Positions 1-10,873 of a stretch of 64,000 nucleotides of DNA are shown here, one piece after another. Location of the stretch: contig JAQNBH010000008.1 of the NCBI GenBank assembly GCA_028752905.1, positions 3,524,025 to 3,588,024 on the forward strand, written 5' to 3'. Source of the DNA: Cladorhizidae sp. MBARI D1340-BT2 (lineage: Eukaryota > Porifera > Demospongiae > Poecilosclerida > Cladorhizidae). The position numbers and the translations under genes were made by a program. The stretch's first letter is position 1, and each line of letters begins with the position of its first letter. Under the pieces are notes generated by a model. The model ran no database searches. It had not been told where the DNA came from and saw nothing but the letters and a program-made list of their open reading frames with translations.

Positions 1-20
1 AGTTTCTCGATCGTGGATGC

Positions 21-179
21 TGTGGTGTAAACTATAAACAGACTATTATTAGTATGTACTTTCTGTTACATCATTACGTTCTATGTTTACTTTGATTGTG
101 GAGCTTTATATAATGCGCTCCTCACGTGCTATAAGTTGAGTTCCTACATTATAATTGTTGAGCTCAAGATAACACTACA
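21..179 (+). repeat. 5' LTR (159 bp)
   Basis: It matches the 3' LTR at 3485-3652 along its whole length, with about six substitutions and one 9-bp length difference (the extra bases lie around 3606-3614 in the 3' copy). A TATA-like TTTATATAA lies at 105-113. Directly after the LTR, TGGTAGCAGCAG starting at 180 sits where a primer binding site belongs; I could not assign it to a tRNA with confidence. Confidence 0.93.
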
Positions 180-198
180 TGGTAGCAGCAGTGACACT

Positions 199-835
199 AT
201 GTCACAGATACGACTTCAACCTCCTGATCCGTTTAATTTTCAGAACCCAGACGACTGGACCCACTGGAAGCTGCGATACGAGCAGTATCGTGTGGCATCG
301 GGTTTAGCAGAGGAAACACCGCTGAGACAGATCAGCACGTTCCTTTACTGCTTAGGCGACGAGGCAGAGGCAGTTCTTACCTCGACCAATGCATCGGAAG
401 ATGACAGAAAGGACTACGGCATCATCCTCGGAAAGTTCGACGAAGGTGCGAAAGAACATTATATTTGAATGCGCACGGTTTAATTGTAGTCACCAACTCC
501 AGGGAGAGACCGCCGAGCAATTTATTATGGCTCTCTATATAGTCTTCTAGAGAACTGCGAGTATGGCACCCTCAAAGATGAGATGATTCGCGATCGACTT
601 GTGGTCGGAATCAGAGACACTGCACTCTCCGAAAAGATGCAGATGGATGCAAAGAATCGGCCAAGAAGACGATCCAACAAAGGTAGGCAGTCCACGAGCA
701 GAAAAAGGTACTCAAAAGGGTTAAAGAGCCAGCCAGTCTCGAGGCTAGCCCAGCTACAGGCCACAGGAGGTGCCATGGTGGGGGACCTCAACACAGCAAC
801 CGAGGAGGTGGAAATGAAAAGCAAAGGTCGTACCC
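199..835 (+). pseudogene. gag region of the first Ty3/gypsy element, frameshifted
   Basis: The first ATG after the LTR, at 199, opens a protein starting MSQIRLQPPDPFNF. It carries the segment WTHWKLRYEQYRVASGL, typical of gag proteins of K02A2.6-like gypsy elements. The frame stops at 466-468. The same gag then continues in other frames: around 520-640 one reads ENCEYGTLKDEMIRDRL, a conserved gag stretch. The protein would assemble the particle that packages element RNA. The frame breaks make it a pseudogene. It lies between the primer binding region and the zinc knuckles. Confidence 0.8.
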
Positions 836-848
836 TACTCAAAGTAAA

Positions 849-1526
849 TTGTGCACACGTTGTGGGAAGGAGCAGCATCCATGGGACAAATGTCCCGCAC
901 AAGACGCAGTCTGCCACCGTTGCCAACGTAAAGGCCACTACAGTACATGCTGCTTTTCGAAAACTGATCAACTCTATCCGAAGAGAATAGTCTGGACACA
1001 GGATGCGATCCACACAACCACTAATCAGGACAAATCGTGGTTTTCCACTCTTAAACTTGATGACCACGAAGTTCTATTCAAGTTGGAAACAGGAGCTGAG
1101 GTCACAGCCATTTCCCAAGAAACCTGGCTTCAGTTAGGAAAACCACAACTGAACACATCAGATAAACATCTGATTGGGCCAGAAAAACATTCTTTGGAAG
1201 TCCTCGGACAGTATACCTGTCGCCTTTCCAGTATACGGAAGTTTACCCAACAACAGGTATATGTGGTAGAAGGTCTGAAAAATAATCTGCTCAGATTACC
1301 AGCAATCACCTCACTCAAACTGGCAGCTAGAGTGGACGAAATTGATACTGAGGACATATGGCAGAAATTTCCTAGGGTCTTCAAAGGGTTGGGGACCCTG
1401 GGTGGAGAGTATGAGATAAAACTCAAAGCTGATGCAAAGCCGTACTCTCTCTACACCCCACGAAATATCCCACTACCACTCCGATCGAAGGTGACTGAAG
1501 AACTCGAGAAGATGGAGTCCATGTGA
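849..1526 (+). pseudogene. zinc knuckles and aspartic protease region of the first gypsy element
   Basis: The reading frame opens with two CCHC zinc knuckles (CTRCGKEQHPWDKC and CHRCQRKGHYSTCC), the RNA-binding nucleocapsid part. It continues to a retropepsin site at about residues 76-85 read as KLETGAEVTAIS, where the catalytic Asp is Glu in this copy. The remaining residues form the linker leading into the reverse transcriptase. The frame stops at TGA 1524-1526, and the reverse transcriptase follows in the same frame. It is therefore one polyprotein interrupted by a single stop. Knuckles and protease are clear; activity is not expected. Confidence 0.85.
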
Positions 1527-2297
1527 GTGATCTCAAAAGTGGATGTGCCCACCCCATGGTGTGCGGGAAAGGTGGTGGTCCTAAAGAAGTCGGGTGCACT
1601 CAGGATTTGTGTGGACCTGAAACCTCTGAATGAGAGTCTGCTCAGAGAAGTCCATCCTCTGCCAAAGGTGGACGAAACATTAGCACAACTCACAGGAGCC
1701 AAAGTCTTCTCCAAGTTAGATGCCAATAGCGGGTTTTGGCAAATCCCTCTCACAGAATCCTCACGGCTATTGACGACCTTCATCACTCCCAATGGAAGGT
1801 ACTGTTTCAATAAGTTACCATTCGGTATATCTAGCGCCCCTGAATATTTTCAGAAAAGAATGGGTGGAATTCTCGCGGGGCTGGATGGAGTTCTTTGCCA
1901 GATGGACGATATCCTTGTGTTCAGAAGTGACCAGGCAGAACATGGCTATTGTCTTATGGCCATACTCAAACGAATAGAGTCAGCAGGGGTTACACTGAAC
2001 CCACAGAAGTGTGAATTTTTGGGGAAAAGCCTCAAGTTCCTGGGACACATGATCGATGAAACAGGTATCAGAGCAGATCCGGACAAGACCACTGCTATTA
2101 CTGAGATGACTTCTCCAACTTCTGTTCGGCGATTCATGGGAATGGTAAACCAGTTAGGGAAGTTTACTCCCAATTTCGCTAACTCACTCAACCGCTACGT
2201 GAGCTACTGGGCAAGTCTCGTGCATGGATATGGGGCCCCGCACAGAGCAAAGCCTTTGCAGCAGTCAAAAAGGAGCTTTCAAAGCCCATTACACTAG
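1527..2297 (+). pseudogene. reverse transcriptase domain of the first gypsy element
   Basis: This is a well preserved RT core: PTPWCAGKVVVLKK, RICVDLKPLNES, FSKLDANSGFWQIPL, LPFGISSAPEYFQKRM, and a catalytic box read as QMDDILVF with both Asp present. The thumb side shows KCEFLGKSLKFLGH. It would copy element RNA into DNA. The domain is uninterrupted from just after the TGA at 1524-1526 to about 2200. There the frame is lost, and the RNase H reading moves to another frame. Confidence 0.93.
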
Positions 2298-2450
2298 CAT
2301 TCTACAATCCAATGGCGCAGACCAAGATTTCAGCAGATGCCTCATCCTATGGCTTAGGTGCAGTGCTGTTACAGCAAGCTGAAACAAACTGGAAGCCCAC
2401 TGCATATACGTCACAATCGATGATGGATACCGAACGTCGCTACAGAGAAG
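2284..2450 (+). pseudogene. RNase H fragment of the first gypsy element
   Basis: In a different frame from the RT one reads KPITLAFYNPMAQTKI followed by SADASSYGLGAVLLQQ, then WKPTAYTSQSM. This is the N-terminal strand of a gypsy RNase H with its first catalytic Asp. The downstream half of the domain is absent: the sequence jumps to the integrase within about 80 bp, so a deletion of several hundred bases is likely here. Confidence 0.8.
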
Positions 2451-2531
2451 GAAGTAGTTCCGGAATCACTCAGGAAGGAGACCCCGAATAAACTACATCA
2501 GGAATCGTCAGGATGCCGTCTCAGAGCCCAG

Positions 2532-3345
2532 ATGTCCGTATGGTGGCCTGGCATATCGAAACAGCTCACAGATCTCGTGAAGATATGCCCCGAATGCACT
2601 CGAGATGCTACACCTAATAAGGAATCCTTGATACCCACCTCGTTACCACACTATCCTTGGCAGAAATTAGGTTTTGATCTTTTCACCCTCAAAGGAGTGA
2701 ACTACCTCATTGTCACGGACTACTTTTCAAGATACCCAGAAGTCATTCAGCTAAAGACCATGACATCACAGGGGATTATCGCAGCAATGAAGAGTGTCTT
2801 CTCTCAACATGGTATCCCAGAAATCCTTGTTAGTGATAATGGTCCACAATATAGTTCCCAAGGGTTTGCCGAATTCGCAACTGCCTACAACTTCTGGCAT
2901 GATACCAGCAGCCCCCACTTTCCACAGAGTAACAGACATGCAGAACGCGCTGTGAAAACTGTGAAGAAACTAATCAAAGACTCATATGATGACCAATATA
3001 TTTCTCTATTGTCATATCGAGCAACGCCACTTCCATGGTGTGAGATCTCTCTGGCCAAATTGCTGATGGGAAGAAGGATCCATTCTGACTTACTTCTTAT
3101 CCAGAAAGACCTCACACCTCAATGGTCATACCTTGAAAAATTCTGAGTTTGCGATCAAAAGAACAAAGACCGACAGAAGCAAGACTTTGACCAAAGACAT
3201 CGAGTTCGAGACCTACCAGACATACCCATCGACACTGCTGTTTGGGTTACAACGAATGGAAGGCCTATCTCAGGCAGAGTTGTCACACCTGCAAGTGCAC
3301 CCCCGATCGTACCACATCGAGACTCCAAGTGGACTAATTCGATGA
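2532..3345 (+). pseudogene. integrase of the first gypsy element
   Basis: Residues WWPGISKQLTDLVKICPEC are the C-terminal half of the zinc-binding H2C2 domain; the two His are missing. The catalytic core has all three acidic residues: Asp in GFDLFTL, Asp in LVSDNGPQYSSQGF, and Glu in RHAERAVKTV. There are 35 residues between the last two, the D,D35E spacing of retroviral and gypsy integrases. The frame closes at 3144-3146. The C-terminal tail then continues in another frame, where VWVTTNGRPISGRVV can be read, up to about 3345. It would insert the element cDNA; truncation makes this copy inactive. Confidence 0.9.
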
Positions 3346-3484
3346 AATCGGAGTCAATTGAATGTCATGCCTGAAAACCACCCAAACCCAGCAACCACTC
3401 AATGTCGCAGCCCAGTAATGACTCGTTCAAGAAGTGGGGCACCCATAGGCCCTCCCGAAAGGCTTACATCCTAAGAAAGGGAGA

Positions 3485-3652
3485 TGTGGTGTAAACTATA
3501 AACAGACTATTATTAGTATGTACTTTCTGTTACGTCATTACGTTCTATGTTTACTTTGGTTATGGAGCTTTATATAATGCGCTCCTCATGTGCTGTAAGT
3601 TGAGTTGGTTCATTGCCTACATTATAATTGTTGAGATCAAGATAACACTACA
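3485..3652 (+). repeat. 3' LTR (168 bp) with polypurine tract
   Basis: It is the partner of the LTR at 21-179. It is preceded at about 3473-3484 by AAGAAAGGGAGA, a polypurine tract that would prime plus-strand DNA. The target duplication GATGC follows immediately. Divergence from the 5' LTR is roughly 4% by eye plus a 9-bp indel, so the insertion is not very recent. Confidence 0.93.
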
Positions 3653-4499
3653 GATGCCACGAAGCTAGCTAGTAATGATGACAATAAAAAATCAACTATC
3701 AGAGACTTAGCTACATGTTTTATCTGCTGATTGACTTAATGCTGGTTGTAATTTCAGATTTATTGTCTAAGCCCTCGTGCATGTGCCTCCACTCTCTCCT
3801 CTCAGGTATTATACATTAGGACTATTAAAGATACAAAGATTGTTAATACAAGGTATTACTATTTTTCATTCACTCACACACACAAACACAAACACACCAA
3901 CACCTCACTATACACACACACACACCAACACCTCACTACACACACACACCACATGTTTCTCCTCTTTGGCCAGTAAGCCAAACTGAGTGTTCATGGTAAA
4001 CTACTTGGTCAGCACAGTGTGCACAGAGGCCTGATTGATATTTTGGGGAGGACTTCCTGTGAAATCAAAATGTATTCATTTTGCCACAATCTAAAATCCA
4101 GCTATTTCTGTAAAGATTTCAAGACAATTTTCAGATTTCAGTACAAAGCATATTCATACATGTGGCTTCAGTGAGTATTGAACCATGTTAGCTTCTTTAT
4201 AAGCAGTCTTTTTTCTGCATAAGCAGAGCAATTGTCACTTGCATGCAGCCAGTTCTTCCTCCAGCTATATAAGTGTTTTCTTGTACAATTGCCAATTTAA
4301 TATGCCCGTATTATTTAAGACAGGTTATTATTTACGGGTGAACATACTTAGATACACAATCCATGTGCGGCAATCAAGTTTTCGGTCCAATTTCCCTTGT
4401 AGCTCCCTTCGCTCACCAATAAGTCTTATTTGGAACTCCCCCTTCGAGACGGCCCCGCAATGCAATTGGTCTAACCCTTTCTAACTTGATAAATGTTAT
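3653..4499. other. non-genic spacer with CA-rich microsatellite
   Basis: I see no gene. Positions 3866-3957 are a (CA)n-rich imperfect microsatellite (ACACACAC blocks broken by CAACACCTCACTA). The rest is unremarkable AT-rich sequence that may include the left part of the LTR of the next element. Confidence 0.7.
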
Positions 4500-4869
4500 A
4501 ATTTCTTCAACGCATTGACCGTCAATGACAAATTGGCAAATTCTCTACATTATGACATCTCACTATATCAACTAGAACAGAACAGAAAAGAAATTAACTG
4601 CTTAACCTCGACCACAAACAATGCCAGACAGAATATAATTATGGGTCTGTCGATCCTTTTCCAGTTATTGTTGTTTTCTGAAAGAATAACATTGAATAAT
4701 TGTCTTGATTTATTGGTATCTACAATTGGTGACCCTGGGTAATAATCAGCTCGAAGACGCCATCCTTCAGTCGCTCTAAGACATACAGCGTGTGGCAGAC
4801 AAGCAGCGACTTCAGAATTCACGTCTACAGATATTCAAACTCCACATTCTCATCCTCAGGAAGCCTCTA

Positions 4870-5638
4870 GAAAATGAGGACGTCCAGGCCATCATGCAAG
4901 CCTTACAAGCTCTTCTCCCAGCTGCCCCTGTTCCTGCTGCAACCCATGCTGCCATTGCATCGTCTCCATCAAGCTACCGCCCTTCTGGACCATACGACCA
5001 GAGGTATGGTTCCGCCAGGTGGAGTCCCAGTTTGCAACCTGCACCCCACCCATCACAATGGACTTGACCAAATTCATCCATGTTGTTGCAGCTCTGGACA
5101 ATACAGAAGGAGAAGTCGAAGCCATCATCAAGTCCTCCCTCACCAATGACAAGTACCCTTTTTTGAAGGCCGCCCTCATCACTGCCTTTGGTAAGTCTCA
5201 AGCTTCCAAGGACATGGAGCTTCTGTCCTTGTCAGGCCTTGGGGTCAGGAAGCCCTCCAGCCTCCTCTATTACATGGAATCCCTCAATGCCAATCCCAAG
5301 GCCTCCTTTGCGCTCTTTTCCTCACCCAGCTGCCCATGGACTTGCATCGTGTCCTTGCCGGGTCATCCACTACCAACGTCAAGGAGCTGGCCAAGGAAGC
5401 AGCTGCTATCATGGAGGCAGGCTCCATGGGATTCAGCACCACCAGAATTTCTGGTGTGCTGAAGCCAACACCCTCCTCCACCACCACGACGAACAGAGAG
5501 TTATGCTTCTACCATGCCAAGTTCGGCAAAGAGGCCAAGAAGTGCAACCAGCATGGGTGCAAGATGGACCACCTCATCTCGTCTTCTGCCTCCACCTCAT
5601 CTGCCCCAGCCTCTGGAAATGGGCAGGCTGGCCGCTAA
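4870..5638 (+). pseudogene. gag of the CsRn1-like element, with CHCC-type zinc motif
   Basis: Two overlapping frames give one gag. The first has FIHVVAALDNTEGEVEAII and PFLKAALITAFGKSQ (about 5060-5200). The second has TTNVKELAKEAAAIMEAG (about 5370-5430) and LCFYHAKFGKEAKKCNQHGC (about 5500-5560). That last segment is C-x2-H-x9-C-x4-C, the unusual CHCC arrangement described for gag of the CsRn1 clade rather than the common CCHC knuckle. At least one frameshift near 5330 separates the halves, so it is a pseudogene. Confidence 0.8.
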
Positions 5639-5659
5639 AAACCTCCGCAGTTGGCCCAG

Positions 5660-7380
5660 GGGAGAAAAATACAATGACAGTGTGGGATCGCCACTCAGGC
5701 CATTCCTTCCTCGCTGATTGCAGAGCAGACGAATCCATTTTCCCGGCCTCAGCCAGCAACAGGAGGCATTGTGTCTACTCAGTGCCGCTGGTCGCAAAAC
5801 ATGGGGTAAACGCAAATTATCCCTCCTTCTCAGCAAGGGGCACGCCTTTGTGCAGGAGTTTCATGTGGTAGACATCATAGGCCCCATTCTTGGCATGGAC
5901 TTCTTCACTTCTAACCAGTTGGCCATTGACATGTCCAACAAGCGTCTCATCAGTCTCGATGACCTCAATGTTGTGGCGACTGGTGTTACCAGCATCTCCT
6001 CTTCCATCGGCGGCCTTCGCCTCACTTGCTCCTGCTCCTTTGATGCCATCATCAATGAGTTCCTGAGCTACTCGTCCCTCGCTTCAAGTCCACGGGCTTT
6101 AACAAGCACAGTTGGAGCACTAAATCAACCTCTTCATGTCCATGCTCATCACCTCAAACAGGAGAAGCTGGAGGTTGACAAAGCAGAGTACGCTGAGATG
6201 GAGAGGAAGGGCATCATTAGGAGCTCCAACTCTTCCTGGGCACTGCTGCTTCACATCGTCCCAAAACCAGGTGGGGACTGGAGACCTTGCGGTCACTTCC
6301 GTTGCCTCAACAATGCACCCATGACGACAGGTACCCTTTGCCACACATTCAGGACTTCAATAGCAGTCAGGCAGGCAAGAGGATTTTTTCCAAGGTGGAC
6401 CTGGTGCGTGGCTATCATCGGATCCCTGTTCCGTTGGCAGACATTCCTAAGATGGCCATCATCACTCCCTTCGGACTCTGGGAGTTCCTCTGCATGCCCT
6501 TTGGTTGCAAGAATGCCGCCCAGGCATTCCAGAGACTGATGGATAGCATCTAGCATCCCCTTGGCCTTTAACTACCTGGATAACATCCTCGTCTACAGCC
6601 ACAATGAACAGGACACAAATCACACCTTCGTCAGGTCTTCTGCCTCCTCTCAAGTAATGGGATGGTCATCACCGGAAGAAAAGTGTCTTTGGCATCACCA
6701 AACTCACCTACCTCAGGTATCATGTCACCACCTCTGGCATCATGCCCCTTGAGTCTAGGGTCAAGGCAGTGACCAACTTCCCCATGCCTACCAACAAGGT
6801 CAGCCTCCAACGCTTCCTCGGCATGATTAAACTACTACCACCGTTTCATGCCGAGGTTGGCTGACAAGCTCCAACCCCTCCATGATGCCACCAAGGTCAA
6901 GTGGCAGGCAATTGAATGGACACTAGAGTGTCAGTCTGCTTTCCTCACTGCCAAATCAGCTCTGGTGTCTGCCACCCTCCTCCATCACCCCCACTCGAAT
7001 GCCAGGACCAGCATCATGGTGGACACCTCGGACAGGGAAGTCAGTGGTCAGCTTGAACAGCTCAATGGCATGTGTAGTGTCCTGTGGCTTTCTCCTTCAG
7101 GAAGCTCTGCAACGCCGAGAGGAAGTACAGTGCTTTCGACTGTGAGCTGTTGGCCATCTTCCTCGCAGTGAAACACTTTCGCCACCTCTTCTAAGGCCGA
7201 CAGTTCACCATCTTCACTGAACATAAGCCCCTCACCTTTGCCTTCGCCAGCGCTGCTGAACGATCACCCTCATCAGACTTGTCACATGTCCTTCATCAGT
7301 GAGTTTTCCACCAATGTGCGACATGTCAGATGTAGAAATAACTTGGTCACTGATGCGCTCTCTCGGCCCAGCATTCCTGC
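5660..7380 (+). pseudogene. protease, reverse transcriptase and RNase H of the CsRn1-like element
   Basis: The protease site reads SFLADCRADESIFPAS (about 5704-5750); the residues after the catalytic Asp are not those of a working retropepsin. RT motifs follow in shifting frames: EMERKGIIRSSNSSWA, then RIFSKVDLVRGYHRIPV, then FLCMPFGCKNAAQAFQRLMD. The catalytic box is read as YLDNILVYS near 6568-6594, so the second Asp is Asn. RNase H segments include SIMVDTSDREVSGQLEQ (about 7012), RKYSAFDCELLAIF (about 7120) and NLVTDALSRP (about 7340). The region has at least five frame changes and stops. Confidence 0.85.
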
Positions 7381-7559
7381 CATCTCCCTGCTGACCATTG
7401 ACTATCGTCACCTGGCTGCTGATCAGGCTGCTTCAGAGGAAATCACTGCCTACAAGACCTCCATTACCAGCCTTCTCTTCGACAACATCCACTTTGATGA
7501 CTGCACCATCCTCTGCGATGTCTCTATGGGCAAAAATTGTCTGGTGGTCCCTAGAGAGT

Positions 7560-7797
7560 GAACGAAGAAGGTCTGCCATTCACGGCCTTCCCTATGCCGG
7601 CTGCTGCCAGACGCAACGTGCCATCTCCTCACGCTTCGTGTGGTATGGTCTGAAACATGATGTCTGCAGGAGGTGCTGAGAATGCCACCCTTGCCAAGCT
7701 TCAAAGATCCACCGCCATGTCCACACACTTCTCACTGAAACACCTCCTGACCAACGCTTCGGCAGCCTCCACGTCGATCTGTCCACTGTAATAGTCA
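7560..7797 (+). pseudogene. integrase N-terminal fragment of the CsRn1-like element
   Basis: The zinc domain is seen as HGLPYAG...RFVWYGLKHDVCRRC, a stop, then ECHPCQASKIHRHVHT. The start of the catalytic core follows as RFGSLHVDLSTV with its first Asp. The rest of the core is gone: within a few bases the sequence turns into the middle of a hAT transposase. This marks the recombination or insertion breakpoint of the element. Confidence 0.8.
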
Positions 7798-8898
7798 CGT
7801 GCTTAATTTGTGTATTGTTGAAGCTTGTAGTTTACCTCCTATTCGTAATATGAATTCTACTGTTACTGAGACAGCATATTTCTTCCATTATAGTGCTAAA
7901 CGGCAACTATTTCTTGAGAAAGTAATTGATAAGGAAACTGGCGTTGTTAAAGTTAAGGATCTTTGTAGAACAAGATGGCATGCCGCTTATGAAATTTTTT
8001 ATGTTTTGTATCAATTCCTTGTAACTGCAATGGAAGCAATTACAGAACGTGATCCTACATATGGGGATATGAACTGGGATATGAAAACAATTGTGGCAGC
8101 CAATGGCTTTCTCAAGATGTACCTTTCCTTTCCTTTTATAATATCTTTCATAGCAACAATGAATTCTATGTCTGTTATAAAACCTATAAGTGTAAAATTA
8201 CAAAAGAAAAGTAGTGATATAGTTAAAGCTTATATGGATGTTAAAGACATATTGAATGAACTTTGTATAGTTTATCAAAGTGAGGAAATGTTACATTCAT
8301 GGTATGTACAAGCCGAAACTATAGTTTATGATTTTGCCTGAAGTCCCACGTGTATCTGCTCGAAAAATTTACAGAGATAATGTGGAGTACAGTTCTGTGG
8401 AAGAATACTATCGAAGAACTGGTGTGCTTCCTTTATTGGACCACTTAGTTCAACAAATGAATGATAGGTTTGGTAAGACTCAAACAGTAGCAGCCAATTT
8501 AATCAATCTTATACCTTCTATAATCACTACTTGGGATGATATATCTTTAGAGGACTTGATTTCTTTATATAATGATGACTTGCCAAGTACTGCACTTGTG
8601 TCTACTGAGGTGTGGAGGTGGAGGGCAAAGTGGCAGAGTCAAGATGCTGACAAGCGGCCATCCACCCTTCAATCAGCTCTGAAAGAGTGTGACAAGGATT
8701 ACTTTTATGCATTGCATGTGCTATTCCAGTCACATCATGTGAGAACAAGAGGGCCAACAGTACCTTAAAAACCTTAAAACTTTGTTACATAGTAGTATGG
8801 GGCAGGACAGATTATCCGCATTAGCATTGATGCATATTCATTATAGATTTCCTGTTGATCTTGATGATGTTGTTGATAGATTTAAACTTAAATGTAGT
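7798..8898 (+). pseudogene. hAT transposase (ZMYM1/DUF4371 type), C-terminal half, broken
   Basis: The fragment begins mid-protein at HVLNLCIVEACSLPPIRN, the conserved stretch that in ZMYM1-like hAT proteins follows the catalytic region. It continues through FFHYSAKRQLFLEKVI and DLCRTRWHAAYEIFYVL. It shifts frame near 8330 and again near 8770. It ends with DRLSALALMHIHYRFPVDLD, part of the hAT C-terminal dimerisation domain. The N-terminal zinc finger and first half are absent. It probably belongs with the hAT right end at 15522-15558, the intervening DNA being later insertions. Confidence 0.85.
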
Positions 8899-10873
8899 TT
8901 ACTAGTACTACCTCTCCACAAGGATGGTGACGAGGACGAAGTAGGGAATTATAGGGGAATTTCATTGTGTTGTAATGTGGTGAAGGTGTTTGCGAGAGTG
9001 TTGGCAAGGAGGTTGGGAGTGTTCGCTGAGGATAGGATTTTGACGGAAGCACAAGGAGGATTTAGGAGTCAGAGGAGATGTTCAGACCAGTGGTTGGTGT
9101 TAAGAGGAGTTTGTGAAGTGAGGAAGAGCGAGAAAAAAGCTTCATATCTGGCTTTCCTGGATATAAGTAAGGCATATGACAGTGTGTGGAGGGAGGGACT
9201 GTGGCAGAAGTTGAGGCAGTATGGAGTAGAAGAGAAGCTTGTGAGGACATGTGTAGGATTGTATAGTGGGGTGGAGACGACGGTGGTATTGAATGGAAGG
9301 AGGTCAAGGTGGTTCACTGTGGAGAATGGACTTAGGCAGGGATGTACTTTGTCTCCACTTCTTTTCAATATATATTTGATGGGAATGGCAGAGGAATTGG
9401 AGAGAGCTGAGCTAGGAGTCAAAGTGGAAGGCTGCTGGTGTGGGGCACTCATGTATGCAGATGATGTTGTTCTTCTGGCTGACTCAGGGTGGAATTGCAA
9501 GCTATGTTGGATGTGGTACAGGTTAAGGTGGAAGATGAAATTTAATAGCAAGAAGAGCAAGGTCATGGTAGTAGGGAAGAAGGAATCAGAAGTGCATTGG
9601 AGGATTGGTGAGGAGATATTGGAAGAGGTCAAAGAATTCAAGTACTTAGGAATATGGTTTGATAGGAAGCTAAGGGGCAATGTTCAGTTAGAGAAGATGG
9701 CTAAGAAGGCAGAAGAGTGGGTTGGAAAGGTAATATGGATGAGTAGAGTGAATGGGCAGGTGGAAGTAGACAGAGGAAGAATGGTGTGGGAGCTTCTAGC
9801 GAGACCCAGTATGGAGCATGCAGCCGAAGTGTGGTGGACAGGAGGACGGAATGCTCGCAAGAAGTTGGAGTCAGTACAGATGAGAGTGGGTAGGAGACTG
9901 TTGGGGGCAAGTGATACAGTAGCAGGAGTGGCAATACGGGGAGATATGGGGTGGAGGAAGCTAGAGGAAAGGAGGGAAGAGATGAAGGTTTTGTTTGGGA
10001 AAAGATTAGAGGTGTTGGAACAGAGCAGATTGGTTAAAGTTGTTGTAAATAAACTACGAGAGGATGGAGGAATTGGATGGTGGGAAGAATATGAGATCTT
10101 GAGGAGAAAGTACAAGATAAACAACGAGGTTGGGTCAGTGCGCAAGTGGAAGTGGAAAGTGAAGGTGAGAAATGAGAAGGACTGGGAGGAGGAAGTAGAC
10201 GGAAAAAGTACGCTGAATTATTATAAATCGGCAAAGAATGGTGCAGGAGTGGAGAGGTATGTGAGGTCCATGCATGGTCAGGAAGGTGTGCGTCTGCAAT
10301 TTAGACTGAGGACTGCATCAGCTGGGTTGTTAGAGGATAAGAAGAGATGTGGGATAGTTGGGGATGAGAGGTGTATAATGTGTGATAGTGGAGCATGGGA
10401 GGATGTGGAACATTTCTTGGTGACATGCGGGGAATTTGAGAGGGATCGGCTGGTTCTGATAGATGAGGTACGCAGAATTGCAGGGGAAAGACAGTGGCTG
10501 GATGAATTAAGAAGAGTGAGTAAGGATGGAAAAGTGGCATTGCTGTTGGGTAAAGATGTGGAGGGAGTAAGTGATGCAGTGATGGAGGAGGTGGGTGAGT
10601 GTGTTATGTATTGGGTAGGGAAGTGGTGGCAGAGGAGAAAGGAACTGTTGTATGGTGAGCTGAGGAATGATCTTTGGTCCACTCCTGTCCCCCCCTTCCT
10701 GAGCACCGGTTCACTCGTAACTTAATATTGTGGATAATTTTATTAATTAAGTACTGTTGACTTCTTTTTAAAATATAGATTGTTATTAGGTTAGTTACTA
10801 AATAGTTTCACACTGTGCTGTATTATATATGTGATGGCCTTAACAGGCTCAGCAATAGCAACATTAAATCATA
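8899..10873 (+). mobile_element. LINE (non-LTR retrotransposon), 5' truncated, with open RT-to-C-terminus frame
   Basis: From about 8905 to 10725 there is one uninterrupted frame of about 600 codons. RT motifs are clear: VGNYRGISLCCNVVKVFARV, FLDISKAYDSVWREGLW, GLRQGCTLSPLLFNIYL, and the catalytic box MYADDVVLLADS. A C-terminal zinc-ribbon-like motif, RCIMCDSGAWEDVEHFLVTC (C-x2-C...H-x4-C), follows, and the frame ends at 10723-10725. No endonuclease domain is present, so the copy is 5' truncated, as is usual for LINE insertions. About 150 bp of 3' untranslated sequence, ending ...CATTAAATCATA, is shared with the copy at 14771-15521. The open frame runs upstream into the hAT C-terminus, giving an accidental fusion. 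Confidence 0.9.

Larger units (their letters stand above)
21..3652 (+). mobile_element. Ty3/gypsy LTR retrotransposon, internally deleted and inactive
   Basis: The element begins TGTGGTG and ends CTACA in both LTRs, with TG...CA termini. It is flanked by a perfect 5-bp duplication GATGC (16-20 and 3653-3657), so the boundaries are well supported. Gag, two zinc knuckles, protease, reverse transcriptase, RNase H and integrase motifs occur in that order, which is the Ty3/gypsy order. The internal part is only about 3.3 kb, shorter than the 4-5 kb usual for the group. Much of RNase H and the first half of the integrase zinc domain are missing. There is an in-frame TGA at 1524-1526 and several frame changes, so this copy cannot make its own proteins. 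Confidence 0.93.
4500..7797 (+). mobile_element. CsRn1-like Ty3/gypsy LTR retrotransposon, truncated on the right
   Basis: The internal region starts after ...ATCTACA (ending about 4724). The motif TGGTGACCC at 4727-4735 matches the 3' end of eukaryotic tRNA-Trp, the primer reported for the CsRn1 clade. Gag, protease, RT, RNase H and the beginning of integrase follow in gypsy order, with many frame changes. The sequence stops right after the first catalytic Asp of the integrase at about 7790, where unrelated hAT sequence begins. No 3' LTR is visible, so the left LTR start cannot be fixed by comparison; 4500 is only an estimate. Confidence 0.85.

Noticed and set aside
9069..10706. Several minus-strand open frames opposite the LINE
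   Set aside because: They are antisense shadows of the clear RT frame and contain no known motif.
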